DNA from: Woeseia sp037968755
GTDB lineage: Bacteria; Pseudomonadota; Gammaproteobacteria; Steroidobacterales; Woeseiaceae
Direction of reading: 5' to 3'
Assembly (NCBI GenBank): GCA_037968755.1
Contig: JBBKWB010000148.1
Location: forward strand, 1 to 19,651
Length of the DNA: 19,651 bases
The first letter of the stretch is position 1. Each line of letters begins with the position of its first letter. Below the pieces are notes generated by a model that did no database searches, had not been told where the DNA came from, and saw only the letters and a program-made list of their open reading frames with translations. Of the stretch, positions 1 through 7,518 are shown piece by piece. The position numbers and the translations under genes are program-made.

Positions 1-224
1 CCCATTTCGGACGATTTCCACGGCACGATCACCAGAGATTTTGGCGTTTCTTCGTTACCCAGGATCGACATGCCGGACATTTTCTTTGGACCACCGGGCT
101 CCGGAGCATCTTTGGTATCTTCTGCTTTTGTGTCGGCGTCAGTTTTTTCTATTTCGTCGTCCGCAACAACGCTCGACAAAGGCAACACCACAAATAGCAG
201 CAGCAAGTAAAGTGTCTTGTTCAT
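1..224 (-). CDS. Small exported protein, C-terminus outside the window
   Basis: The ATG at 224-222 opens a minus-strand frame that runs off the left edge after 74 codons. The first about 21 residues (MNKTLYLLLLFVVLPLSSVVA) form a clean Sec signal peptide with cleavage before ADDE. An acidic, Lys-rich, probably disordered linker follows, then the start of a conserved-looking segment reading MSGMSILGNEETPKSLVIVP. The start lies 4 bases after the stop of the TPR lipoprotein gene, so it is the fifth gene of the same operon, and GAGAGGTGATGAT just upstream supplies a ribosome binding site. It is too short here to name. By position it is probably an accessory periplasmic protein of the same envelope complex. 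The reading frame and signal peptide are seen; the role is inferred. Confidence 0.8.
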   Translation of the reverse strand, partial: MNKTLYLLLLFVVLPLSSVVADDEIEKTDADTKAEDTKDAPEPGGPKKMSGMSILGNEETPKSLVIVPWKSSEM

Positions 225-228
225 ATCA

Positions 229-876
229 TCACCTCTCGCCCATGCGGTAACGCAAGTCCGCAATCCACATTGATGCCTCTTCGTCAGACGGGACCGTCGT
301 CATATAGGCTTCGTACTGCTCGAGTGCGCAATCAGGATCACCCAGGTAAAGATCACAAAGGATGGCCAGGTTTCGACGCGCGTGGTGATAACCCGGGTAT
401 ACCGCGATTGCCGCTTCGTAGCGCTGCTTCGCTTCGGCAAAACGACCCGTCTTGCGATACACGATTCCCAGCTCGTTGAGAGCGACCGGGTGGTTGGCGT
501 TGAGCTCGAGCGCCTGCAGCAGGTTTTCTTCAGCAGCCGCCAGATTGCCTTGGCGGTGCTGAGCAATTCCGAGATCTATTCTCGGCGCGGTTACCATGGG
601 CGCGGCCGCAACAACGACTTCGAGAATTGCGATACCCCTCTCGAAGTCTTCATCCTGCAAGTAGTCCAACGCTTCGTAGTATTTGACGCGCTCGGATTCA
701 CTGACCCGTACTTCTTCGGTAATCGTGAATCCGACCGCTTCCTGGACTTCAATTTTCGCCACTTGGCGTTGCGCCTTGGTCGTTGCATTGCAGCCGGAAA
801 GTACGATTGCAGCAAACGTCAGCACAGCCGCGGTGCAAACAGCTGGTGTCAATTTAGGAATTTTCGAGTTTGTCAT
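229..876 (-). CDS. TPR outer-membrane lipoprotein, 215 aa
   Basis: The N-terminus has a hydrophobic stretch ending in the lipobox IVLSGC, with the lipidated cysteine at about residue 29. It is therefore exported and lipid-anchored, probably to the outer membrane since no Asp follows the Cys. From about residue 70 to the end the protein consists of three to four TPR units, with the canonical pattern clear in ALNELGIVYRKTGRFAEAKQ. TPR arrays act as protein-docking scaffolds. I start it at ATG 876; a GTG at 891 that overlaps the upstream stop as GTGA would add five residues, and AAGAAGG lies just before it, so that start is possible. Fourth gene of the left operon. It resembles small PilF/YbgF-like TPR lipoproteins of envelope machines, but the exact function is unknown. 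Confidence 0.88.
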   Translation of the reverse strand: MTNSKIPKLTPAVCTAAVLTFAAIVLSGCNATTKAQRQVAKIEVQEAVGFTITEEVRVSESERVKYYEALDYLQDEDFERGIAILEVVVAAAPMVTAPRIDLGIAQHRQGNLAAAEENLLQALELNANHPVALNELGIVYRKTGRFAEAKQRYEAAIAVYPGYHHARRNLAILCDLYLGDPDCALEQYEAYMTTVPSDEEASMWIADLRYRMGER

Positions 877-887
877 GGCGATTCCAT

Positions 888-3800
888 TCACCTTCTTGCT
901 GCCGACAAAGCCGGTTCACCTTGATCGGTGGGCTGTGATTTCGTCGCTTCAGCAACACCCTCTTCCTCAACGTCGGTTTCCGGCGCTACGGGCATGCGAT
1001 AGGCGAATACGTCTATCGAGCTCAAGAATCCTTCGCTGCTCTCATTCTTCGCGTAGCGGCCCGGCATCATTACCGCCAGCTCATCAAGACTCTTCTGTAT
1101 CCATGGGTTGTAAATGCCCGCTGCGAGTAACTCGAAGTTCGCTTCATGAACTTCAATCGCGCGCTCTTCGAACGGCCACGCCTCTTCTTCGATAACCAGT
1201 TCGTAATCAGATTGCTCTGCTGCCGACAGGCCTTCCGGACGCTCTGACTCCATCAGGGCCACACTGAAGTTTCGATAGGACTCGGCTATGTAGTACGTAG
1301 CTGCGGCCGTTACCGAGGCGACCTCATAGTCCACAAGTTTTTCAAGCGCGAGTAGTGCCGTGTCCATGCTCGCTTGTTTCCGTGCAAGGCTCGCCTCGAA
1401 CGGCTGCACAAGTTGCAGCGCCGCGAATTGCTCGTATACCTGCTCCGCGAGGACCAGGGCGGCACCCGCGGCCAGGAAGCGGCTGCGATCCGTTCTGTCG
1501 ACACCTGCCTCGCCATCAACAGCGATCATCGCTGCCAACTGCTGGTAGTAGCGCTGGTCGTCGCGTTGCTTTTTGAAGATATCGGCCAGGCGTTGCCGGG
1601 TTTCCATGGCCAGATCGATCGGCCGTGAAAAATCCTCTACGTACTGCTCGTACACACGTATCGCATCGGCCATTGCTCTGGCCTCATGGTAGAGGTCGCC
1701 TGCCGTCAGCAAGGCTTCGCGCCTCAGCACGATGTCCTCCGACTCCAGAGAAACCCGTTCGTGCTCGGCGGCAGATCGCGCCAGCTGACCGTCTTCTCGG
1801 TAGATATGCGCAAGTTGCTTGGTCGCGTCGTTGTTCAACGCGTGTTCGGGATGGGACCCTCTGAACTCCTCGAGAACATCCGCTGCCAATGTCCAGTCCT
1901 GCAAGTTCATCAGCGCTGCGGCGGCGTCATACTCTGCCGAGCTGCGAATACTGGATGTTGGTGCCAGTTCCTTGATGCGCAGGAAGTGGTTTGCAGCAGC
2001 CCTGTAGTCTTCCAGCAGGTTTGCCTGTTCGGCCTGCTTGTAAATTGCCGCCGCAAGACCATCGATAATCGCTGGCCGTGACTCGTCATCTTCCGGGGTC
2101 AGTTGCAGTACTTCCGAATACGCGTGCTCGGCACTCCCGTACTCCGCCGTATCGATGGACGAATGTGCAACCACCGCCCAGGCGGCGCGACGCAAGTCAG
2201 AATTTGACACGGGGTAGCGCTCGATCAACTTTTTGGCCGAGCCGATGGCACGGGCAAAGTCTTTCATCTCGTAGAGATTGTCTGCAGCCGCGCCAAGCAC
2301 AACGGGTGCCTGCTCGTGCTCCATGAATGTATCGGCGAAGCGCAACGAACTCTCTACCGTCAATTCTTTTACGTCGCGCTGACGCGCGCCAGTGGCCCGC
2401 TCCAGTTCCTGACGATAGGCGAATACTGCAGCGTAACCTGCGGCAGATGCCTGGTCATGATCGCCGTACTCATAGGCGGTGAGCTCGTACTCTTGCGCCG
2501 CGCTGCCAAAGTCTTCGTTCTCGAGTAATAGGTCCGCCAGCTGATAGTTGATCTGCGGCGACTCCTCATCGGCCGGAAACGAGCTCAGCAACTGTCGATA
2601 CCAGCGTAGCGCCTCGTCGAAGTGACTTGCCTTGTCGGCAGAAGGCTCATCTACCTGGTAAAGCGCGTGATAGTGACCGGCAAGATCGGTCAGGTTGGTT
2701 TTCAGGAAGTCCGTGACTTCAACAGCGCTTTCTATGTCGTGTCGCGTCCAGTACTCCGATGACAGCGAATAACGTGTCGCGAAGTCTTTCTTCGCCTCGA
2801 CGACCAGCAATGGGAAATTGGCTTCCCCGAAAATTTCGACGACCCGCATGCTGAAGTGCGGCGACTTTTGGTGAAACGGATTTGACTCGATAAATGATCG
2901 ATACACCGATGCGGCATCGTCAAAACGCAGTTTGCTGAAAAAGAATTCGCCGAGATTACTGTAAATTTTGTCGCCGTAGCTTCGATGACCCTTTTCTGTG
3001 AAGTACTGGTCAACAATCTCCGGACCGCCAAGGTTTGAGAAACTCAAACTGACTACGCGAAATGTATCCGTTACGCGATGCTCTTCGTTGTTGTCCTCGT
3101 GCTGATCGAAGTCATAACCGATTAATTTCTGGTAGTCGAGCAATGCAATGAAATTGTCGAGGGCCTCATCGTAGAACTGCTGCTTGTACAGCGCCCAGCC
3201 CATCTTGTAGAGCGAAAGTTCGTAATAGGATGAGTTTTCACCCATGCGAATAACCGCGTAGTAGGCCGATTCCGCGTCGGGGTAAGCGCGTCTGACGAAG
3301 TGATACTCGCCGCGGCGGAACAGCACTTCGTCAACGTACTTGGAGTGCGGATACTCGCTGACAAAGCGGTCCATGACTTCCATCGCCTCATCGGGCTGAC
3401 CGATTTCGTCGTAGGCGCGCGACATCTGGTATAGAACTTTGTCGTTGCGTTCGTAGTTTGGGTAGGTTTCCAGAATCTTCTTGTAGGTCGCGATCGCTTC
3501 GCGCGGGCCCGCCGGAATTGCGCTGCCATCGACGGCGACCGGCTCCGAATCGGTGGGCATGCTAGCCAGAGAATACAATGACCGTTCGGCTGCTCGCTGC
3601 TCGAATTCCAGCTCCGATTCTGTGGGTTCAATCGGTCTGCTGGAGGGTCTTGCGGTGATCTGGTCAGTCCGTCGAGCCGCATTCTCGGGCGCGGCCATAT
3701 CGCGGACTTCGCCGTCCCCTATGACGCCGTAGGCCTGCTCCAGTTGCAGGTCCGCGAGACGTCGCATGGCCTCGGGTGTTTGGCCGCTTTCCGATGTTTC

Positions 3801-3977
3801 GGCGAGGTAACTTCGATAACTTTGTGCAGCACGCTCAAGACCGTCTTCAAGATAGATATCCTGAAGGTCCGGCTCGACACCACGGAGCTCGGCCAGCGTC
3901 CCGCTCTGCACGGCTGATGTACCGCAACCTGCGAGCAGCGCCGTGAGCAGTGCTATTGGCAGAAGCTTCCGTATCAT
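888..3977 (-). CDS. Large TPR lipoprotein, 1029 aa
   Basis: The protein begins MIRKLLPIALLTALLAGCGT, a type II signal peptide with lipobox LLAGC and the lipidated Cys at residue 18. Residues about 160-1000 are almost entirely degenerate helical TPR-like repeats, for example YPNYERNDKVLYQMSRAYDE and FVSEYPHSKYVDEVLFRRGE, of the YbgF/BamD-like subtype. A low-complexity linker (about residues 95-155) separates anchor and repeats, and the last 40 residues are acidic and disordered. The start ATG overlaps the stop of the 626-aa gene as ATGA, which implies translational coupling. Such long TPR lipoproteins occur next to TolQ/TolR- or ExbB/ExbD-type motors, for example in myxobacterial gliding clusters, so a role as an outer-membrane scaffold is a reasonable inference but not proven here. 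Confidence 0.9.
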   Translation of the reverse strand: MIRKLLPIALLTALLAGCGTSAVQSGTLAELRGVEPDLQDIYLEDGLERAAQSYRSYLAETSESGQTPEAMRRLADLQLEQAYGVIGDGEVRDMAAPENAARRTDQITARPSSRPIEPTESELEFEQRAAERSLYSLASMPTDSEPVAVDGSAIPAGPREAIATYKKILETYPNYERNDKVLYQMSRAYDEIGQPDEAMEVMDRFVSEYPHSKYVDEVLFRRGEYHFVRRAYPDAESAYYAVIRMGENSSYYELSLYKMGWALYKQQFYDEALDNFIALLDYQKLIGYDFDQHEDNNEEHRVTDTFRVVSLSFSNLGGPEIVDQYFTEKGHRSYGDKIYSNLGEFFFSKLRFDDAASVYRSFIESNPFHQKSPHFSMRVVEIFGEANFPLLVVEAKKDFATRYSLSSEYWTRHDIESAVEVTDFLKTNLTDLAGHYHALYQVDEPSADKASHFDEALRWYRQLLSSFPADEESPQINYQLADLLLENEDFGSAAQEYELTAYEYGDHDQASAAGYAAVFAYRQELERATGARQRDVKELTVESSLRFADTFMEHEQAPVVLGAAADNLYEMKDFARAIGSAKKLIERYPVSNSDLRRAAWAVVAHSSIDTAEYGSAEHAYSEVLQLTPEDDESRPAIIDGLAAAIYKQAEQANLLEDYRAAANHFLRIKELAPTSSIRSSAEYDAAAALMNLQDWTLAADVLEEFRGSHPEHALNNDATKQLAHIYREDGQLARSAAEHERVSLESEDIVLRREALLTAGDLYHEARAMADAIRVYEQYVEDFSRPIDLAMETRQRLADIFKKQRDDQRYYQQLAAMIAVDGEAGVDRTDRSRFLAAGAALVLAEQVYEQFAALQLVQPFEASLARKQASMDTALLALEKLVDYEVASVTAAATYYIAESYRNFSVALMESERPEGLSAAEQSDYELVIEEEAWPFEERAIEVHEANFELLAAGIYNPWIQKSLDELAVMMPGRYAKNESSEGFLSSIDVFAYRMPVAPETDVEEEGVAEATKSQPTDQGEPALSAARR

Positions 3978-5854
3978 GGCGTTGCACCCACGCGCGCCTG
4001 TTTCTGGGTTGCCCGGTCGTAGCTGTCTGCCAATGCAAATCGGGCTTTGTCACCATAGTTTTCGAGGTGGTCGCGGCGGGCAACCAGTTGCTCGACCGCG
4101 AGCACTTCGAGCAGGTGACCCTGGCGGGCCATCAGCTGATCGATTTTCTCAACCGACACTTCGGCCTCAGCCCGTAACCGTCTGATCGGCTTGTTGTAGC
4201 CGACGTAGCTGTGCGTCGCGGCCTGCCGGTTACGGACGTACTCATCGTATTCTTCCTGCGCTACCGCCATTGCTTCGTCCAGGCTGCGCAGATTCCTGTC
4301 AAATTCGCTGAATCGCTCGTGGTATTCGGTCCTCAGCGTAAAGCTCAGAATTCCTTTCAGGTGCTTGAGCCGTCCGAGGTTTTGCTTGTTCTCGGTCGGG
4401 CTCGTAACCATGGCGGCCGCAAGAGCCTCGATGCGCGCGAGAATTGCCTGCTCTTCGGGCGTCGCCAGAAATTCCGGGCGCGGCGTCGTCAACAGGTCGT
4501 CACGACGCTTGACGAGTGTCTTGTGTTGCTCAACTCGCAAGCGCATGCGCGAATCCAGCTTGCGAAATTCTGCGTCGACGTCGGGCAACAAAGGTTCATA
4601 GTGTTTCGCGCGGATCTCGACCATCTCATCGAATGCATCAAAGTCGCCGGTCCAGGTGAGCAATTTGCGGCGGAGGTCCGCGAGATCCAGGTAGTTCTGC
4701 AGACCGGTCTGGAAATCGTGCGATGCGAGCAACTGCATCAGGTAATAGGTTTCCGGAGCCTCCGGCAGGGTTCTGAGGCGGATGACCCAGTCTTTGTTCA
4801 GGCGGATTTCTTCGCGAATCAGCGCCTTGAGAAAATTGCCCTCTCGAATGCTTTCAATCGAGGTGTTGAGTTTTTTGACTTCTTTGCCGAAGGAATCGAG
4901 GGCTTGACCATAATGAATGGCGGCCCGCCCATGAATATTAAGCTTGCCGTAGGCGTAAGGCAGTGCCAGCAACGACTCCTGCGTGGCACTGTCCGTGACC
5001 TCGCGCTCTGCAAGAATGCTCCATGGCACGACTGCGCGTTCAAGATCTCCGGCTGCCAGGCTGGCCCAGCCCGCGCTCAACAGCGCTTGATTCGCAAACG
5101 GCCCGTCGAGTCGTACTCGATTGAGCGGTGGCAACGCCTGCTCGTGATCGCCGTCTTCGAGCAATATCGTGCCCAGCACAAGATTAGACTTATCTCGAAT
5201 CGCCAACTCGCTCGGGTCGTGAGTGTTGCGTTGTCCAGCCTTGTCGAGTTGTTCAAGAGCAGCGGTCCGCTGTCCGTTCTGCAAATAGGCGATGCCGAGA
5301 TTGTAGGAGGCGAAGCCGCCATACTCGTCCGAGTCCTGTAGCTTTCTCAGGACTTCAACGGACTCGAGCTGCTTTCCCTGAGCCAGGTAAACATTGGCAC
5401 GCAAAAATTCAATGTCATCGCGAATCGAATGTGGAATGTCGCCATCGATTCGATCGAGCGCCAGCAGTGCGTCCTCCATCTGCTGCTTCTGAAAGTGAAT
5501 GCGAGCAAGCCGATAGGCGGCATCGTTGCGTACTCTTTCGTCCACAGCACCTTCGAGAACAGCCTTGATGGCGCGGCCGGCACGATGATGCATGCGGTAG
5601 CGCAACTCGAAATCGCCGAGTGAAAATTGCGCGTTGTCAATGTGCACAAACAACGAATCAAGTTCGGGTTCATCAACCGTCTCGTGTTGCCGGACCTCAG
5701 TGTCCAGCCGTTCAAGCGCCTCGAAATACAGCCCCTGGTGGGCGAAGTAGAGGGCTTCGCCGAAATAGAGATCATTCATGTCGTCGGCACGGGACGGGGT
5801 CGCCGCGAGTACAAGCAGCAGCAGACCAGTCGCCGAAATGGATTGTCGAAGCAC
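3974..5854 (-). CDS. Exported TPR and coiled-coil protein, 626 aa
   Basis: It starts with GTG at 5854. The first 23 residues are a Sec signal peptide (…AATPSRA, cleavage before DDMN). Residues about 28-300 hold TPR-like helical hairpins such as LYFGEALYFAHQGLYFEALE and YNLGIAYLQNGQRTAALEQL. Residues about 390-610 are charged, Arg/Glu/Lys-rich and helical with long heptad-like stretches, probably a coiled coil. There is no lipobox, so it is likely a soluble periplasmic protein. The gene lies 3 bases after the 174-aa gene and overlaps the 1029-aa lipoprotein gene by 4 bases. It is probably a periplasmic partner of the downstream lipoproteins. I do not recognise a named family beyond TPR. Confidence 0.88.
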   Translation of the reverse strand: MLRQSISATGLLLLVLAATPSRADDMNDLYFGEALYFAHQGLYFEALERLDTEVRQHETVDEPELDSLFVHIDNAQFSLGDFELRYRMHHRAGRAIKAVLEGAVDERVRNDAAYRLARIHFQKQQMEDALLALDRIDGDIPHSIRDDIEFLRANVYLAQGKQLESVEVLRKLQDSDEYGGFASYNLGIAYLQNGQRTAALEQLDKAGQRNTHDPSELAIRDKSNLVLGTILLEDGDHEQALPPLNRVRLDGPFANQALLSAGWASLAAGDLERAVVPWSILAEREVTDSATQESLLALPYAYGKLNIHGRAAIHYGQALDSFGKEVKKLNTSIESIREGNFLKALIREEIRLNKDWVIRLRTLPEAPETYYLMQLLASHDFQTGLQNYLDLADLRRKLLTWTGDFDAFDEMVEIRAKHYEPLLPDVDAEFRKLDSRMRLRVEQHKTLVKRRDDLLTTPRPEFLATPEEQAILARIEALAAAMVTSPTENKQNLGRLKHLKGILSFTLRTEYHERFSEFDRNLRSLDEAMAVAQEEYDEYVRNRQAATHSYVGYNKPIRRLRAEAEVSVEKIDQLMARQGHLLEVLAVEQLVARRDHLENYGDKARFALADSYDRATQKQARVGATP

Positions 5855-5857
5855 GGT

Positions 5858-6385
5858 TTACCAGTCTCCGAGACTGATTCCGTCGTTCCCGAATCCTGAT
5901 CCGGCCAGTGTAAGGCCCATCGCTTTCGGTTTAATGCCCTTAGTGAAGGCAAACTTGCTGGACTCGTTGATGTCCTTGCCGTTCTTGAGCTTGCCGATCA
6001 TGGTTACGCTGAGTTCGTGCTCGCCGGTGGTCAGATTGCCGGTGTAGATTTTCTGCACACCGCCGTTATTCAACGCGTCCAGCTCCTTGAAGCTGTAAAT
6101 GTGGTGCGTAGCAAGCTCACCGTCGATGGTTATTTGCACGGCGTCCAGCCGAAAATCCTGATCTTCAGCAAGCGACACGAATAGCGACACTTCGGTGTGC
6201 GACGGGAACAGCAATCGCTCCTCCAGAGTATTCAGCTCGGAGGCGATATTCAGTACGTCCGACTTAATTTCCTGCACCTGTCCGTCCAGGCTCCGCATGC
6301 TATCGCCGGACAATTCGTTTGCAGCGCTCAGGATCGGGCAACCAACAAGTATTAACAACAGCGCTTTGCGCAACTGATTCGACAT
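5858..6385 (-). CDS. Small exported protein with coiled coil, first gene of the TPR operon, 174 aa
   Basis: The open frame extends upstream to 6493, but ATG 6385 is chosen because AGGGA lies 9-10 bases upstream and the protein then starts with a signal sequence (MSNQLRKALLLILVGCPILS, cleavage near AANE). LVGC could be read as a lipobox, but the following proline and the AXA-like site further on favour ordinary Sec cleavage. Residues about 28-60 form a coiled-coil segment. The rest is predicted beta-rich, with a sandwich-like pattern (SLFVSLAEDQDFRLDAVQIT, then TGEHELSVTMIGKLKNG), and a Gly-rich C-terminus. It lies 3 bases upstream of the 626-aa gene. It probably binds the other envelope components; no named family is recognised. 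Confidence 0.85.
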   Translation of the reverse strand: MSNQLRKALLLILVGCPILSAANELSGDSMRSLDGQVQEIKSDVLNIASELNTLEERLLFPSHTEVSLFVSLAEDQDFRLDAVQITIDGELATHHIYSFKELDALNNGGVQKIYTGNLTTGEHELSVTMIGKLKNGKDINESSKFAFTKGIKPKAMGLTLAGSGFGNDGISLGDW

Positions 6386-6492
6386 CGTCCGATTCCCTGT
6401 GGTCTTACATAATCCGTTTCGACAGACCGTGACATGAAATAGGCGCACCACGATCAGCCGCAAAGATGAGTTTCGACGATGTTTCGGGGCCA
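6386..6492 (-). promoter_or_regulatory. Probable promoter region of the left TPR operon
   Basis: This is the non-coding stretch upstream of the first gene of the minus-strand operon, so its promoter should lie here or slightly further right. On the minus strand it contains a TTATGT-like -10 candidate followed by the ribosome binding site CAGGGA. No convincing -35 box or operator palindrome is seen. Assignment rests on position only. Confidence 0.35.
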
Positions 6493-6538
6493 TTCTGTGA
6501 ACTGCTGCTCAAAGTTGATGGACGATCAGTTCACAGAA
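6493..6538. repeat. Perfect 12-bp inverted repeat (TTCTGTGAACTG / CAGTTCACAGAA)
   Basis: Arms at 6493-6504 and 6527-6538 are exact reverse complements separated by 22 bases. It lies just left of the transposase fragment. The inner TGTGAACTG resembles TGTTAACCG, the reverse complement of the outer arm of the second inverted repeat at 6836-6863, at 7 of 9 positions. Both could be remnants of the ends of the insertion sequence, or this could be a regulatory hairpin for the divergent TPR operon. No function is established. Confidence 0.5.
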
Positions 6539-6584
6539 AAGGGTCGAGCTACGCGACACATAGCTTGCAGATTGTTCCGGACAA

Positions 6585-6860
6585 ATGGCTTACGAGCCGC
6601 CGGGCGAGCCCGATTACCCGTATCACGACCGAGCCATTCGAGTGACCCGCTGCGGTCGAAACTGCCTCGGCCGACGCAAGATCAACTTCAGTTCCGTGTT
6701 CGCTGGCCAAACCATTCGCATACGTGAGGTCGACAACCGGATCTGGCTGGTCAGCTTCCTCGAATATGATTTGGGATACTTTGACGAAGAATGGGACCGG
6801 GTGGAGCCCGGTCCCTCGCCGTTCATGCCGGACAAAGTGTTAACCATGTGCCCGGTTAAC
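6585..6860 (+). pseudogene. C-terminal fragment of an integrase-core (IS481-like) transposase
   Basis: About 90 codons from ATG 6585 encode a piece that matches, from memory, the extreme C-terminus of DDE integrase-core transposases: a basic stretch with KINFSSVFAGQ, then EVDNRIWLVSFLEYDLGYFD, then a Pro-rich tail ending near PDKVLTMCPV. In such proteins this beta-rich tail follows the catalytic core; here the whole DDE core is missing, and in-frame stops lie directly upstream (6498, 6522 and 6561 region). The native stop has also been lost, so the frame reads on to 6926 and overlaps the creD start. This is a dead insertion-sequence remnant. Family-level identity is recalled, not searched; the exact IS family is uncertain. 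Confidence 0.75.
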
Positions 6861-6863
6861 ACT
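6836..6863. repeat. Perfect 10-bp inverted repeat with 8-base loop (AGTGTTAACC / GGTTAACACT)
   Basis: AGTGTTAACC at 6836-6845 and GGTTAACACT at 6854-6863 pair perfectly around ATGTGCCC. It overlaps the last codons of the transposase fragment and ends 23 bases before the creD start. It may be the right terminus of the IS remnant, a transcription terminator hairpin lacking a T-run, or a protein-binding palindrome. The pairing is seen; the role is not known. Confidence 0.5.
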
Positions 6864-6886
6864 CTTCCTGGTCCGGAGATATTGGA

Positions 6887-7273
6887 ATGCGCATACCGAC
6901 AAAGCTCGACATCATCGTGGCGCTGATGTTTGTGTTAGCGTTCCCCTTGCTACTCGTCGTCAGCAAGATCTACGAGCGAGACGACAACCATGATCAAGCC
7001 CGGATCGACATAGCGAACAGTTGGACTGGGGAGCAGCTTATCCTGGGGCCGATCCTGGTCGTGCCCTACACGCGAATTTACGAGACGCGCGAATTCGACA
7101 ATGAGATAGAGAAGTACGTCACCAGCGAAGGCAAAGTTGACGAACAGCTGTTCATTTTGCCAGACGTACTGACCGGAAACGTTGATCTGCAAACCGAAAT
7201 TCGTTATCGCGGAGTTTACGAAGTTCCGGTCTATAGCGGTGCTGTGAACCTCAATGGAGATTTATCCAGTTGA
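6887..7273 (+). pseudogene. creD: creD N-terminal fragment (inner-membrane protein CreD), truncated
   Basis: The frame opens with ATG 6887, preceded by GGAG (about 6875), so the original start and ribosome binding site are intact. The protein begins with a membrane segment (IIVALMFVLAFPLLLVVSKI), then a periplasmic part with the CreD-typical GEQLILGPILVVPY near residue 50 and RGVYEVPVYSGAVNLNG near residue 110. CreD proteins are about 430-450 aa with an N-terminal helix, a large periplasmic domain and several C-terminal helices; this piece stops after 128 residues at a TGA. The missing part continues, in another frame, right after it (see next entry). CreD is an inner-membrane envelope-stress protein in the CreBC regulon of enterobacteria. 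No creBC genes are visible here. Confidence 0.85.
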
Positions 7274-7518
7274 TGAACAACTCTCTTGGCGTGGTACTCG
7301 TCGACCCGGTCGATGTCTACCTGCAGGCACAGCGCGCATCCAAGTACGGGATACTGTTCATCGGATTGACCTTTACCGCTTTCTTCTTGTTCGAGGTGCT
7401 GCGAAAAATCGCGATGTGCCCTCGGCGTGTTGGCATGGGCACCAAGCCGTTTGTCTCAGTCGTTGAATATAACTCCCGAACGTCGGCCTCTGACGTTAGG
7501 AGCGTGTCATTGCATTAG
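7273..7518 (+). pseudogene. creD: creD internal fragment after a frameshifting deletion
   Basis: Immediately after the stop of the N-terminal piece, in a different frame, the translation reads GVVLVDPVDVYLQAQRASKY and then a membrane helix GILFIGLTFTAFFLFEVLRK. This is the CreD region where the periplasmic domain enters the C-terminal helices. Compared with a full CreD, roughly 150-200 residues are missing between the two pieces. After about position 7415 similarity ends abruptly (CPRRVGMG… is not CreD-like), so the remaining C-terminal helices are also gone. The gene is non-functional. The right junction may mark the edge of a rearrangement that brought in the GH16/halogenase block. Confidence 0.75.
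7473..7502 (-). terminator. Possible hairpin after the GH16 gene
   Basis: Arms AACGTC (7479-7484) and GACGTT (7492-7497) pair around a 7-base loop, with flanking CTCC and GGAG able to extend the stem across a small bulge. It lies 5 bases past the stop of the minus-strand GH16 gene, where a terminator is expected. No T-run follows, so intrinsic termination is doubtful. Confidence 0.3.

Larger units (their letters stand above)
6496..6863 (+). mobile_element. Insertion-sequence remnant between two inverted repeats
   Basis: The transposase fragment is bracketed by two inverted-repeat structures. The left begins TGTGAACTG at 6496 and the right ends CGGTTAACACT at 6863, giving the TGT…ACA terminus style common in IS481/IS3-type elements. 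The element would then be only about 370 bp, that is, internally deleted. No clear flanking target duplication was found. The boundaries are a guess; only the transposase homology is firm. Confidence 0.4.

Noticed and set aside
382..924. Plus-strand open frame (180 codons) at the left
   Set aside because: Antisense to the 215-aa lipoprotein, which has a lipobox and clear TPRs; no domain or ribosome site supports the plus frame.
4211..5341. Long plus-strand open frame (376 codons)
   Set aside because: It lies fully antisense to the 626-aa TPR gene, has no recognisable domain, and its composition is that of a shadow of a GC-rich gene. The minus-strand frame has a signal peptide, TPR pattern and operon spacing.
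6386..6493. 36-residue N-terminal extension of the 174-aa protein
   Set aside because: The extension is Arg-rich and would bury the signal peptide; ATG 6385 has a good ribosome site.
7254..7466. Plus-strand frame over the creD junction as a new small gene
   Set aside because: It is an out-of-frame reading of the creD remnant; the CreD-like residues are in another frame.
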